Of a stretch of DNA of 64,000 bases, positions 44,866 to 56,640 are shown in pieces. Source of the stretch: Crossaster papposus (Eukaryota; Echinodermata; Asteroidea; Velatida; Solasteridae); assembly GCA_037893245.1 (NCBI GenBank), contig JBAIAA010000657.1:868001-932000 (forward strand). Reading direction: 5' to 3'. The position numbers and the translations under genes are program-made. Within the stretch, counting starts at the first letter, position 1, and the number at the start of each line of letters is the position of its first letter. The notes under the pieces were generated by a model, which was not told where the DNA came from, made no database searches, and saw only the letters and a list, made by a program, of their open reading frames with translations.

Positions 44866-45224
44866 TAAACCGATTTGTACTTAAAGGTAGGATACGTACA
44901 CCATTTGCAGATATAAAAAAAAATTACTACCGAATTATTAGGAAATATATCTTACTTATTTGAAAGTAAATAATGATTGTAGGCATCCAGCAAAATGATT
45001 TCCCTAGATATCCTGTAATTGCTCCAAAAATGTTTAATTGTATAAACCAAAATTCATGATCGCCGGGCGGCGATCGCGGAAAAAAACTGCCCGTTAAAAA
45101 TTAACATCGTTTTTCTTGCTTTTCTCGACAACCATGCTAAAACGTTGGACAGGTCAGTTTGCCTACCAAAGGTGTGCAGACCCTTGTTGTAATGGGGCAC
45201 ATAGCAGCTCAATGGTAAACCTGC
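44866..45224. other. Spacer, no gene recognised
   Basis: Short frames only. A palindromic CGCCGGGCGGCG word lies near 45061. Confidence 0.5.
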
Positions 45225-45345
45225 CACAGGATTTTGCAAGATTCAGGCAGTGGTCACCAATAATAAAATTGGACGATTTTGCAGGATTCAGAATTCAGGT
45301 TACATGGAGTTTTAACACTTTGGAATTGTAGGATTTTGTCGGGTA
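45225..45345. repeat. Dispersed GGATTTTGCAGGATTCAG repeat, further copy
   Basis: CAGGATTTTGCAAGATTCAGG and GATTTTGCAGGATTCAG lie about 45 bp apart, the same family as near 16905 and 19665. Confidence 0.55.
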
Positions 45346-45481
45346 CTATGGTCTGAAATACCATACATGTACCGGTACTTTTTATGTAATTTCTCCTCTT
45401 TATATTGACAATGAGACTCGGGAAACGTGGTGCACCTGCATGTACACCATTTGGTAAAGCAAAACTCTGGTGTATGCTTAA

Positions 45482-45747
45482 CCACTTGGCGCCGGGCTAC
45501 CCGAAATCGGGCATTTTTCCCGATACCACGCAGCCGGGTGCCCAGTTTCGGGCATCGAAAATTATATAAATTTTATAGTGCTGGAGGATTGTCTAGACTC
45601 GGTAACAAAGAGCGGATTACGCAAGACCAAACAATGGGGCCGTTTATTTCCGGGCGCAATTCAATGGAGTCACTGGAGCGTGCAGGTCAGGCTAAACTAG
45701 CCCGGCTCCGTGTCACGCGCTCGGTATTTCCGCCCGGCGCGAAATGG
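45482..45747 (+). mobile_element. TTAA MITE, related subfamily copy F
   Basis: Flanked by TTAA at 45478-45481 and 45748-45751. Ends CCACTTGGCGCCGGGC and GCCCGGCGCGAAATGG. The interior contains repeated CGGGCA words and CCCGAAATCGGGCA. It shares terminal logic with copies A-E but not the body. Confidence 0.78.
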
Positions 45748-45909
45748 TTAAGAAAGATCAAGAAGGTTTTGAGGTCAAGTACATCAACAAAACCATCACC
45801 GCCCACCACAAAAGACAAAAGCAGATGTTATTTCTATCTCATATAAACAGTTTTTGACTAGCGCCCCCTGAACAAAGATTTGGACAAATTTGGGGAACCG
45901 CCAACATAG

Positions 45910-45981
45910 GTCTGGGTAGCTCAGTTGTTAGAGCACCGGAACAGCAATCCGGAGGTCGCAGGTTCAAGCCCGTGCTCAAGT
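45910..45981 (+). repeat. tRNA-like sequence (Ala AGC-like), probable SINE head
   Basis: GTAGCTCAGTTGTTAGAGC (A box), a perfect CCGGA/TCCGG anticodon stem around ACAGCAA, and GGTTCAAGCCC (B box). The acceptor arms do not pair, and the base before the anticodon is C, not the near-universal T. A functional tRNA is therefore unlikely; a tRNA-derived SINE head or pseudogene is the better reading. Confidence 0.6.
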
Positions 45982-46935
45982 AAATATGTTATAATGAACC
46001 TAGTCAGTTTCCCATTGTGGTTTGTTTGAAATGTCGTATAAAATGTTGACTTTTGTTGATTCCTGTCTCATGTGGAACTGTGGGTATTGCTGTTACAGAA
46101 ACAATTCCTGCCTCATAAAACCGTGGCACAATGGCTGACCTGTATCTACCGCAGTCGTGACAAATACAACGTATCCCAGGGAACACTGGACTAGCTTCGA
46201 ACCATTCCATTTATTCCACTGTCGTCAGGACGGGTTGTTACCATGGAGGAAGGCAGTGTGTTCTTTCCTATCACTGAGGAGGACAGGGCCGACCAATCAC
46301 AAGGCCAGATTCAGTCAGGTGTTTTCCTCTTTGACCAATAAGGCAGGTCCTGAGATGGTAGATGCACTGAAGTTTAAAGTAATGTATGAAAACGGCGATT
46401 TCTGTGATTTTCTTTAATCGTCATATATTCTTGTTTATATGCTAATCTTAATTAAATACTAAGCTTTCTTGGGAAATTCCGAGTTTATGAGCTAATGAAG
46501 CAATTGTCAGCAATTCAAACAACAGAAAAGAAACAATCTTTGAAGGCATACAGTGTGTTTTATCTTAAGTGCATATTGTGAGTAAATGTTGAATCAGTTT
46601 AAATTCAATTCAAATTAGTTTTTTTATTAAATAAAAGAAATAAAAAATCAAAGACTAAAATTGTTTGGTTCCAAAAATTACAGTGCAAATTACAAAACAA
46701 TAAATTAAGTATCGTCATTGAATAAGTTTGATTACGTCAACTGGAAAACAAATTAATAATTACACAAGCACTCTGTTGCCAAAGAATGCAGCTTCTAATT
46801 TGCTTCTCTGAATTTGTCTGTCGAGTTCTCGAGAGGTGATAAAGTGCAACTTATTGGTCGTGCATGTAGTTTGCATAATGACATGTTTAAAAAGATTTAA
46901 ATAAAAATCCTAAATGCAATCCTAAATTTGTCCAG
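45982..46935. other. Spacer, possible SINE body and short frames
   Basis: Short plus and minus frames near 46004-46417 have no recognised domain. The rest is A/T-rich. Confidence 0.4.
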
Positions 46936-47120
46936 CAGCCCAGAGCCGGCCCCTGCAGGAAGACATGTCCACTTTGGACGGTCAAGTCTTGACCAGTCTC
47001 GACAGCGTGGCCAACTCCCAGGCCACTCAGCTGCTTGAGGAGCTCGGAGTTCGTAGAGTCAGTCCCAGGGACGTGATTGGTCACCACATACTGCTGGTCA
47101 TCCAATCCGATCAGTGGAAG
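46936..47120 (+). CDS. Plausible internal exon of an unidentified gene
   Basis: An open stretch between TTTGTCCAG and AAG/GTAGTT splice signals, GC-richer than its surroundings. It reads AQSRPLQEDMSTLDGQVL..., then ATQLLEELGVRRVSPRDVI and GHHILLVIQSDQWK, ending in phase 0. The LGVxxxSPxxVIxxHIL...WK pattern recalls segments in large sacsin/NO VEIN-like ATPase proteins, but that link is weak. No neighbouring plus-strand exon is found. Confidence 0.45.
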
Positions 47121-47768
47121 GTAGTTTCTGGATTTGATTATTCAATCGAAAACAATGTAGAAAATAAAATGGCACCGGTTTAAAACATGCTAAACCATTT
47201 GCGAAAATTTCTCCAGGTGAAAACAAATATAATTATTTAATAGTCAACACTCTTTTAAAAGAAGCGAGACAAATCAAAGACGGAATAGCAGTTTATTAAT
47301 TTTTAATATTTAGTGATGTTACTCTCTTTAACACTCTGTAACTCTCTAACATACGTTTAACGGAAGTGTTATCTTTCAGATTCTTTTTCAAATGCATATA
47401 TTTTGATATTCGCCTGAATGTCTAAAGAATTTCAGCAAAATTCATGACGAAATAGCATGTAGTTGACTTACTTCTATTCAAATTAAAGGTAGGAGACACC
47501 ATTGGTAATTGCTTGAATTATCATGAATAGGTAGATTTGGGGGGGGGGGGGGGGGGGCGGGGGGATATACCCCCTACCGACTTTTTGACTGGGGGGGCCG
47601 GGGATGGGCTATTGGATGTAAGGTTGAGTTGTGAATGTAAATAAAAGTTGTACATCAGTATACTGAACAGCGCCCCTATAGTGTCATGGTGTCCAGTATA
47701 GTGTCACCCCCACCCCACCCCACCCCCGACGCAGGAAGTGTTGGTCGCACAAATTGTGAGATCCGTCT
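47121..47768. other. Spacer with poly-G tract
   Basis: An almost pure run of G at about 47536-47572, then a second G-rich stretch and CCCCACCCC words near 47707-47726. No gene. It is likely the 3' UTR and flank of the minus-strand receptor exons. Confidence 0.55.
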
Positions 47769-48758
47769 TCAGCACTGGGTCACCTTCCCTATGGAGATAT
47801 CGCTGGAGCCGTTGTGTACAGCTCGGCCATTAGCAGGCACCAGTCCATTTTTGGGGGTTCGTTTAAGCTTCTTAGGAGCCATATTCTTATAAGCATCCTT
47901 CTCGCTGTCACCTCCCAAGATGGAGACCCGTTCGTCGTCGTTTAGCTTGTTATGGCCGTCTTGCCGCCGTTCGTCACTGTGATAGAAGGCATTCTGCGCA
48001 AAGCGTGGTAGGATGGCGCCTGTGTTCTCAAAATGCTGGATGATCTCGAGGAACGTCGGGCGAAGCTTCTCATTGTACTGCCAACACATGATCATAATCT
48101 CATCTCTGAAAGAAAAAAAAAAAAAAAAATAACAAGTAAAACGTAGATGCGATATCCCTGGCATGCTGGCAGTATTTAGAGTTAGTTAGTATTGACCTCT
48201 AGGTGAACCTTGAAATCAAATGTCCGAAGCTGTCTGATGTTTTCTGAAGTCATCCTACCTAAAGATTATTGTCACCAAGTGCAGTTGACATTCAAGGCTG
48301 ACTTTATATCTGACGACACCAAACAATTGAACTAACAAAAATCAACTATGCTGTCAATTGACCCCTAGATGACATTATCCAAAGCAACGAAGGATAACGC
48401 ACACACCTAATTCAAATATTGGGTATCAGGCTTAGTCTAAAAAGGTAGTTGTTTCTTGACATAAACCTAAAAGACCACGACAATTCATACAATTCATCCC
48501 AAATATAAAATAATCACAGGCCGACGTTAACGTCATGCCCAACCATATACTATCTGTTCAGAATAAAGATTTATCAGATGTTTTGGGGGGTTTTGCTGCG
48601 GAAGTTTGTCCTTTTATACTCACAGCGTATCGGGGCAACCCTCTGGCTTGCTTAAGACGTTGCCATTCTTAACATATTCCCCAGCTTCTTCATTGGACAT
48701 TCCTTGGTATGGCAGCTCGCTCTGTGTCGCAATCTCCCACATCAGCACACCAAAGGAC
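47769..48758 (-). CDS. Insulin/IGF-receptor-like tyrosine kinase, last two exons
   Basis: Cell-surface receptor kinase of the insulin receptor family, C-terminal end only. Exon 48624-48758 reads GSFGVLMWEIATQSELPYQG and MSNEEAGEYVKNG...PEGCPDTL, matching the kinase C-lobe after DMW in insulin receptors. It ends at a GTGAGT donor. The last exon, 47769-48105, starts after TTTCAG in matching phase: DEIMIMCWQYNEKLRPTFLEI, then FYHSDERR, then a Lys/Asn-rich tail of about 70 residues to the stop. MCWQxNxKxRPTFLEI and FHSEE-like words are insulin-receptor hallmarks. The exon start at 48758 falls at the family's conserved boundary, but the acceptor dinucleotide there reads GG, not AG. No upstream exon is visible before the satellite. 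So the gene is either split by a huge intron, uses another acceptor, or this is a decayed 3' fragment. Confidence 0.82.
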
Positions 48759-49217
48759 CCGACGAGAAATATCAAGATTCCCCACGGTGAAACAAATTTA
48801 AAATTATATTTATTTTGTAAACGACAACGTGAAATGACATCTAGATGACTTTTTTCCAAAGAGTTGTAAAAAAAAACAATGCACCCAAGGATTCTTCCAT
48901 CCAAGTCACATGAAAAACATTTGAACAATGACCTCTAATGACCCCTACTTGTCCTTTGACCTCGGTCACCCAATGAAGAATGGTGTCTTTCACTGGGTCA
49001 CTGTATCAAAGTTTCATCAAAATCCACGAAAAAATTCAGAAACTTAACCTGAAACTTTAACATATACGTAATCGTACAGGGATACGATCATACGGAACTC
49101 AGAACTGGTTAAGTGACTCCCCAAAACTGTTCAGGCGACACAACAATCTTGAAAACGTCTTGTAAGCATGAACAAATGCAACTTCATCTTGTTACATGGT
49201 TCTCGGACAGTTTTACT
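48759..49217. other. Upstream intronic or flanking sequence with a TTAA MITE end (copy G)
   Basis: TGACCTCTAATGACCCC/TTTGACCTCGGTCACC words and AAAGTTTCATCAAAATCC recall common invertebrate interspersed repeats. CAGAACTGG followed by TTAA near 49101-49113 looks like a right end of the TTAA MITE group. Confidence 0.4.
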
Positions 49218-50170
49218 GAAATATAGGACAAAGAAGGGAGAAAGCATGAGAGCATGTCCATTCACTTACTAGAACAGTATAGAAGTGTTTAATATTCAAA
49301 TCATGAACTATAACTATAAACACGATGAAGAATATATAAAATCATCTTAAACTTGTGCTCAGCTAAATACTAAATAATTAAATCACTTAATTCACAAAAA
49401 CAAATAGTCAAGAAACAAAACATTAAAACCGTGTGGCCGAAACTAATAACCACCTAAATAAACTATGGAGTAACAACACTCCAAATTCCAGTGGCCCAAT
49501 GTCAAACTCTTGTTCCTTTCTCTATGCTACAACCAGCTCTGGGCCATACTCCCGTCCCTAATTGTGAACACAGCTGTCATTGTTCTAGGCTTTGGCCACC
49601 CATCCACCCTTGGGAAATAAGAACATTCCTCCATGGGTCACCTACTATTAGTACATGTACAGCGTAGGCCCTATTCACTCTTTCCAGCCACATGTGTGCC
49701 TGCATTCAACCCAACTTTATCTACACAACTTTGTAACTGAACTTTCACTATTCTTGCATTTACAAGTACATGAAGTATACAATGAGAACTACATTCATAA
49801 CTTCCTTGCAGTTCCTACCAAATACATTCGGGGTAAATACAAAGTGTCAAATCCAACTCTTTCAGCTTCAAAGTATTAATGAACTTCTATTTAGAATAAC
49901 TTTATGTTCTTTAGCTAATTAAATGAAAGTAAGGATAATTCTTATACCGTTTCTAACCCAAACCTACCTCAATGTTCTACATGTAACGAACAACTAAATC
50001 TCTAAACTTGGTAATCTTTATGTTCAATCATTACCAAGAAGGAATTACCTTGTAGACAGCATTCATGAACCATTCTCTTTTTACAATATCTAAATGAGAT
50101 AAGAAAAGTTAACACATACCTGAAATATAGGACAAAGAAGGGAGAAAGCATGAGAGCATGTCCATTCACT
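49218..50170. repeat. 49-bp direct repeats bounding about 850 bp
   Basis: GAAATATAGGACAAAGAAGG and onward (49 bp, ending GTCCATTCACT) occurs at about 49218-49267 and again, identical by eye, at about 50121-50170. The DNA between holds no recognised gene. The second copy ends where the 87-bp satellite begins. Confidence 0.88.
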
Positions 50171-50171
50171 G

Positions 50172-52047
50172 CCTAACAAACAGTTTTCGGTTTGTTTCAC
50201 CTTCAGAACGCGAAATGAACTACCAACACTCCCAAATCGTCTATAGAGCCCATTGAGCCTATAAAACAGTTTTCGGTTTTTTTCATCGTTAGAACGCGAA
50301 ATGTACTACCAACACTCCCAAATCGTCTATAGAGCCCAATGAGCCTAACAAACACTTTTCGGCTGTTTTCACCGTCAGAACGCGAAATGAACTACCAACA
50401 CTCCCAAATCGTCTATAGAGCCCATTGAGCCTAACAAACAGTTTTCGGTTGTTTTCACCGTCATAACGCGAAATGTACTACCAACACTCCCAAATGGTCT
50501 ATAGAGCCCAATGAGCATAACAAACACTTTTCGGCTGTTTTCACCGTCAGAACGCGAAATGTACAACCAACACTCCCAAATGGTCTATAGAGCCCAATAA
50601 GCCTAACAAACACTTTTCGGCTGTTTTCACAGTCGGAACGCGAAATGAACTACAAACACTGCAAAATCGTCTATAGAGCCCATTGAGCCTATAAAACAGT
50701 TTTCGGTTTTTGTCACCGTCAGAACGCGAAATGATCTACCAACACCCCCAAATGGTCTATAGAGCCCAATGAGCCTAACAAACACTTTTCGGCTGTTTTC
50801 ACTGTCAGAACACGAAATAAACTACCAACACTCCCAAATGGTCTATAGAGCCCATTGAGCCTAACAAACACTTTTCGGTTGTTTTCACAGTCATAACGCA
50901 AAATGTACTACCAACACTCCCAAATCAGAGCCCAATGAGCCTAACAAACAATTTTCGGCTGTTCTCACAGTCAGAACGCGAAATGTACAACCAACACCCC
51001 CAAATGGTCTATAGAGCCCAATGAGCCTAACAAACACTTTTCGGCTGTTTTCACCGTCAGAACGCGAAATGAACTACAAACACTCCCAAATGGTCTATAG
51101 AGCCCATTGAGCCTAACAAACAGTTTTCGGGTTTTTTTACAGTCAGAACGCGAAATGAACTACCAATACTCCAAATGGTCTATAGAGCCCATTGAGCCTA
51201 TAAAACAGTTTTCGGTTTGTTTCACCTTCAGAACGCGAAATGAACTACCAACACTCCCCAATCGTCTATAGAGCCCATTGAGCCTATAAAACAGTTTTCG
51301 GTTTTTTTCATCGTTAGAACGCGAAATGTACTACCAACACTCCCAAATCGTCTATAGCCCAATGAGCCTAACAAACACTTTTCGGCTGTTTTCACCGTCA
51401 GAACGCGAAATGAACTACAAACACTCCCAAATGGTCTATAGAGCCCATTGAGCCTAACAAACAGTTTTCGGTTTGTTTCACCTTCAGAACGCGAAATGAA
51501 CTACCAACACTCCAAAATCGTCTATAGAGCCTATTGAGCCTATAAAACACTTTTCGGTTGTTTTCACAGTCATAACGCGAAATGTACTACCGACACTCCC
51601 AAATGGTCTATAGAGCCCTATGAGCCTAACAAACACTTTTCGGCTGTTTTCACCATCAGAACGCGAAATGTGCAACCAACACCCCCAAATGGTCTATAGA
51701 GCCCAATGAGCCTAACAAACAATTTTCGGCTGTTCTCACAGTCAGAACGCGAAATGTACAACCAACACCCCCAAATGGTCTATAGAGCCCAATGAGCCTA
51801 ACAAACACTTTTCGGCTGTTTTCACCGTCAGAACGGGAAATGAACTACAAACACTCCCAAATGGTCTATAGAGCCCATTAAGCCTAACAAACACTTTTCG
51901 GCACTATTGACCCTCAGATCACGAAATGGACTTACAAACACTCCCAAATGGTCTAGAGCGCTAATTGAGGCTAAAAAACACTTTTCGGTTTTTCTCACCT
52001 TCAGAACGCGAAATGAACTTCCAACACTCCCAAATGGTCTATAGCGC
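50172..52047 (-). repeat. 87-bp satellite, block 1 (diverged edge)
   Basis: Units of about 86-87 bp with CTAACAAACACTTTTCGG, TTTTCACCGTCAGAACGCGAAATG and CCAACACTCCCAAATGG. Sequence differs between units more than in later blocks (CTATAGAGCCCATTGAGCC forms), as expected at the edge of an array. Confidence 0.95.
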
Positions 52048-55000
52048 CAAACCATTTGGGAGTGTTGGAAGTTCATTTCGCGTTCTGAAGGTGAAAAAAA
52101 ACGAAAAGTATTTTTTAGCCTCAATTGGCGCTATAGACCATTTGGGAGTGTTTGTAAGTCCATTTCGTGATCTGACGCTGAATAGTGTCGAAAAGTGTTT
52201 GTTAGGCTTAATGGGCGCTATAGCACATTTGGGAGTGTTTGTAAGTCCGTTTCGTGATCTGAGGGTCAATAGTGCCGAAAAGTGTTTTTTAGGATTAATG
52301 GGCGCTATAGCACATTCGGGAGTGTTTGTAAGTCCATTTCGTGATCTGACGGTGAATAGTGCCGAAAAGTGTTTGTTAGGCTTAATGGGCGCTATAGCAC
52401 ATTCGGGAGTGTTTGTAAGTCCATATCGTGATCTGACGGTGAATAGTGCCGAAAAGTGTTTGTTAGGCTTAATGGGCGCTATAGACCATTTGGGAGTGTT
52501 GGAAGTTCATTTCGCGTTCTGAAGGTGAAAAAAACCGAAAAGTGTTTTTTAGCCTCAATTGGCGCTATAGACCATTTGGGAGTGTGGGAAGTTCACTTCG
52601 CGTTCTGAAGGTGAAAAAAAACGAAAAGTGTTTTTTAGCCTCAATTGGCGCTATAGACCATTTGGGAGTGTTGGAAGTTCATTTTGCGTTCTGAAGGTGA
52701 AAAAAACCGAAAAGTGTTTTTTAGCCTCAATTAGCGCTCTAGACCATTTGGGAGTGTTTGTAAGTCCATTTCGTGATCTGACGGTGAATAGTGTCGAAAA
52801 GTGTTTGTTAGGCTTAATGGGCGCTATAGCACATTTGGGAGTGTTTGTAAGTCCGTTTCGTGATCTGAGGGTCAATAGTGCCGAAAAGTGTTTGTTAGGC
52901 TTAATGGGCGCTATAGCACATTCGGGAGTGTTTGTAAGTCCATATCGTGATCTGACGGTGAATAGTGCCGAAAAGTGTTTGTTAGGCTTAATGGGCGCTA
53001 TAGACCTTTTGGGAGTGTTGGAAGTTCATTTCGCGTTCTGAAGGTGAAAAAAACCGAAAAGTGTTTTTTAGCCTCAATTAGCGCTCTAGACCATTTGGGA
53101 GTGTTTGTAAGTCCATTTCGTGATCTGACGGTGAATAGTGTCGAAAAGTGTTTGTTAGGCTTAATGGGCGCTATAGCACATTTGGGAGTGTTTGTAAGTC
53201 CGTTTCGTGATCTGAGGGTCAATAGTGCCGAAAAGTGTTTGTTAGGCTTTAATGGGCGCTATAGCACATTCGGGAGTGTTTGTAAGTCCATTTCGTGATC
53301 TGACGGTGATTAGTGCCGAAAGGTGTTTGTTAGGCTTAATGGGGGCTATAGCACATTCGGGAGTGTTTGTAAGTCCATATCGTGATCTGACGGTGAATAG
53401 TGCCGAAAAGTGTTTGTTAGGCTTAATGGGCGCTATAGACCATTTGGGAGTGTTGGAAGTTCATTTCGCGTTCTGAAGGTGAAAAAAACCGAAAAGTGTT
53501 TTTTAGCCTCAATTGGCGCTATAGACCATTTGGGAGTGTTGGAAGTTCATTTCGCGTTCTGAAGGTGAAAAAAACCGAAAAGTGTTTTTTAGCCTCAATT
53601 AGCGCTCTAGACCATTTGGGAGTGTTTGTAAGTCCATTTCGTGATCTGACGGTGAATAGTGTCGAAAAGTGTTTGTTAGGCTTAATGGGCGCTATAGCAC
53701 ATTTGGGAGTGTTTGTAAGTCCGTTTCGTGATCTGAGGGTCAATAGTGCCGAAAAGTGTTTGTTAGGCTTAATGGGCGCTATAGCACATTCGGGAGTGTT
53801 TGTAAGTCCATTTCGTGATCTGACGGTGAATAGTGCCGAAAAGTGTTTGTTAGGCTTAATGGGCGCTATAGCACATTCGGGAGTGTTTGTAAGTCCATAT
53901 CGTGATCTGACAGTGAATAGTGCCGAAAAGTGTTTGTTAGGCTTAATGGGCGCTATAGACCATTTGGGAGTGTTGGAAGTTCATTTCGCGTTCTGAAGGT
54001 GAAAAAAACCGAAAAGTGTTTTTTAGCCTCAATTGGCGCTATAGACCATTTGGGAGTGTTGGAAGTTCATTTCGCGTTCTGAAGGTGAAAAAAACCGAAA
54101 AGTGTTGTTTAGCCTCAATTGGCGCTATAGACCATTTGGGAGTGTTGGAAGTTCATTTCGCGTTCTGCAGGTGAAAAAAACCGAAAAGTGTTTTTTAGCC
54201 TCAATTGGCGCTATAGACCATTTGGGAGTGTTGGAAGTTCATTTCGCGTTCTGAAGGTGAAAAAAACCGAAAAGTGTTTTTTAGCCTCAATTGGCGCTAT
54301 AGACCATTTGGGAGTGTTTGTAAGTCCATATCGTGATCTGACGGTGAATAGTGCCGAAAAGTGTTTGTTAGGCTTAATGGGCGCTATAGACCATTTGGGA
54401 GTGTTGGAAGTTCATTTCGCGTTCTGAAGGTGAAAACAACCGAAAAGTGTTTTTTAGCCTCAATTAGCGCTCTAAACCATTTGGGAGTGTTTGTAAGTCC
54501 ATTTCGTGATCTGACGGTGAATAGTGTCGAAAAGTGTTTGTTAGTCTTAATGGGCGCTATAGCACATTTTGGAGTGTTTGTAAGTCCGTTTCGTGATCTG
54601 AGGGTCAATAGTGCCGAAAAGTGTTTGTTAGGCTTAATGGGCGCTATAGCACATTCGGGAGTGTTTGTAAGTCCATTTCGTGATCTGACGGTGATTAGTG
54701 CCGAAAAGTGTTTGTTAGGCTTAATGGGCGCTATAGCACATTCGGGAGTGTTTGTAAGTCCATATCGTGATCTGACGGTGAATAGTGCCGAAAAGTGTTT
54801 GTTAGGCTTAATGGGCGCTATAGACCATTTGGGAGTGTTGGAAGTTCATTTCGCGTTCTGAAGGTGAAAAAAAACGAAAAGTATTTTTTAGCCTCAATTG
54901 GCGCTATAGACCATTTGGGAGTGTTGGAAGTTCATTTCGCGTTCTGAAGGGGAAAAAAAACGAAAAGTGTTTTTTAGCCTCAATTAGCGCTCTAGACCAT

Positions 55001-55776
55001 TTGGGAGTGTTTCTAAGTCCATTTCGTGATCTGACGCTGAATAGTGTCGAAAAGTGTTTGTTAGGCTTAATGGGCGCTATAGCACATTTGGGAGTGTTTG
55101 TAAGTCCGTTTCGTGATCTGAGGGTCAATAGTGCCGAAAAGTGTTTTTTAGGCTTAATGGGCGCTATAGCACATTCGGGAGTGTTTGTAAGTCCATATCG
55201 TGATCTGACGGTGAATAGTGCCGAAAAGTGTTTGTTAGGCTTAATGGGCGCTATAGACCATTTGGGAGTGTTGGAAGTTCATTTCGCGTTCTGAAGGTGA
55301 AAAAAACCAAAAAGTGTTTTTTAGCCTCAATTAGCGCTCTAGCACATTCGGGAGTGTTTGTAAGTCCATATCGTGATCTGACGGTGAATAGTGCCGAAAA
55401 GTGTTTGTTAGGCTTAATGGGCGCTATAGACCATTTGGGAGTGTTGGAAGTTCATTTCGCGTTCTGAAGGTGAAAAAAACCGAAAAGTGTTTTTTAGCCT
55501 CAATTAGCGCTCTAGACCATTTGGGAGTGTTTGTAAGTCCATTTCGTGATCTGACGGTGAATAGTGTCGAAAAGTGTTTGTTAGTCTTAATGGGCGCTAT
55601 AGCACATTTGGGAGTGTTTGTAAGTCCGTTTCGTGATCTGAGGGTCAATAGTGCCGAAAAGTGTTTGTTAGGCTTAATGGGCGCTATAGCACATTCGGGA
55701 GTGTTTGTAAGTCCATTTCGTGATCTGACGGTTATTAGTGCCGAAAAGTGTTTGTTAGGCTTAATGGGCGCTATAG
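52048..55776 (+). repeat. 87-bp satellite, block 2, with higher-order pattern
   Basis: Opposite orientation to block 1. At least five unit types recur in order: AATTGGCGCTATAGACC (A), TTAGCGCTCTAGACC with a GTGTCG end (B), CACATTTGGGAG with CCGTTTCGTGATCTGAGG (C), CACATTCGGG with CCATTTCGTG (D), CACATTCGGG with CCATATCGTG (E), giving about 520-bp higher-order units A-A-B-C-D-E. Type B-E units are exactly 87 bp and stop-free in one frame, which gives 29-residue repeats (GAIAHSGVFVSPFRDL). Confidence 0.95.
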
Positions 55777-56640
55777 CACATAGCGCCCATGAAGCCTAAC
55801 AAACACTTTTCGACACTATTCACCGTCAGATCACGAAATGGACTTACAAACACTCCCAAATGGTCTAGAGCGCTAATTGAGGCTAAAAAACACTTTTCGG
55901 TTTTTTTCACCTTCAGAACGCGAAGTGAACTTCCAACACTCCCAAATGGTCTATAGCGCCAATTGAGGCTAAAAAACACTTTTCGGTTTTTTTCACCTTC
56001 AGAACGCGAAATGAACTTCCAACACTCCCAAATGGTCTATAGCGCCCATTAAGCCTAACAAACACTTTTCGGCACTATTCACCGTCAGATCACGATATGG
56101 ACTTACAAACACTCCCGAATGTGCTATAGCGCCCATTAAGCCTAACAAACACTTTTCGGCACTATTCACCGTCAGATCACGAAATGGACTTACAAACACT
56201 CCCGAATGTGCTATAGCGCCCCTTAAGCCTAAAAAACACTTTTCGGCACTATTGACCCTCAGATCACGAAACGGACTTACAAACACTCCCAAATGTGCTA
56301 TAGCGCCCATTAAGCCTAACAAACACTTTTCGACACTATTCAGCGTCAGATCACGAAATGGACTTACAAACACTCCCAAATGGTCTAGAGCGCTAATTGA
56401 GGCTAAAAAACACTTTTCGTTTTTTTTCACCTTCAGAACGCGAAATGAACTTCCAACACTACCAAATGGTCTATAGCGCCAATTGAGGCTAAAAAACACT
56501 TTTCGGTTTTTTTCACCTTCAGAACGCGAAATGAACTTCCAACACTCCCAAATGGTCTATAGCGCCCATTAAGCCTAACAAACACTTTTCGGCACTATTT
56601 ACCGTCAGATCACGATATGGACTTACAAACACTCCCGAAT
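55777..56640 (-). repeat. 87-bp satellite, block 3 (inverted again)
   Basis: About ten units in block 1 orientation, with block 2-like unit types and the A-B-C-D-E order reversed. Bounded by palindromic joins near 55777 and 56640. Confidence 0.94.

Noticed and set aside
3902-45981. Functional tRNA genes at 3902-3974 and 45910-45981
   Set aside because: Promoter boxes and an anticodon arm are present, but the acceptor stems do not pair and other features are off. tRNA-derived repeats fit better.
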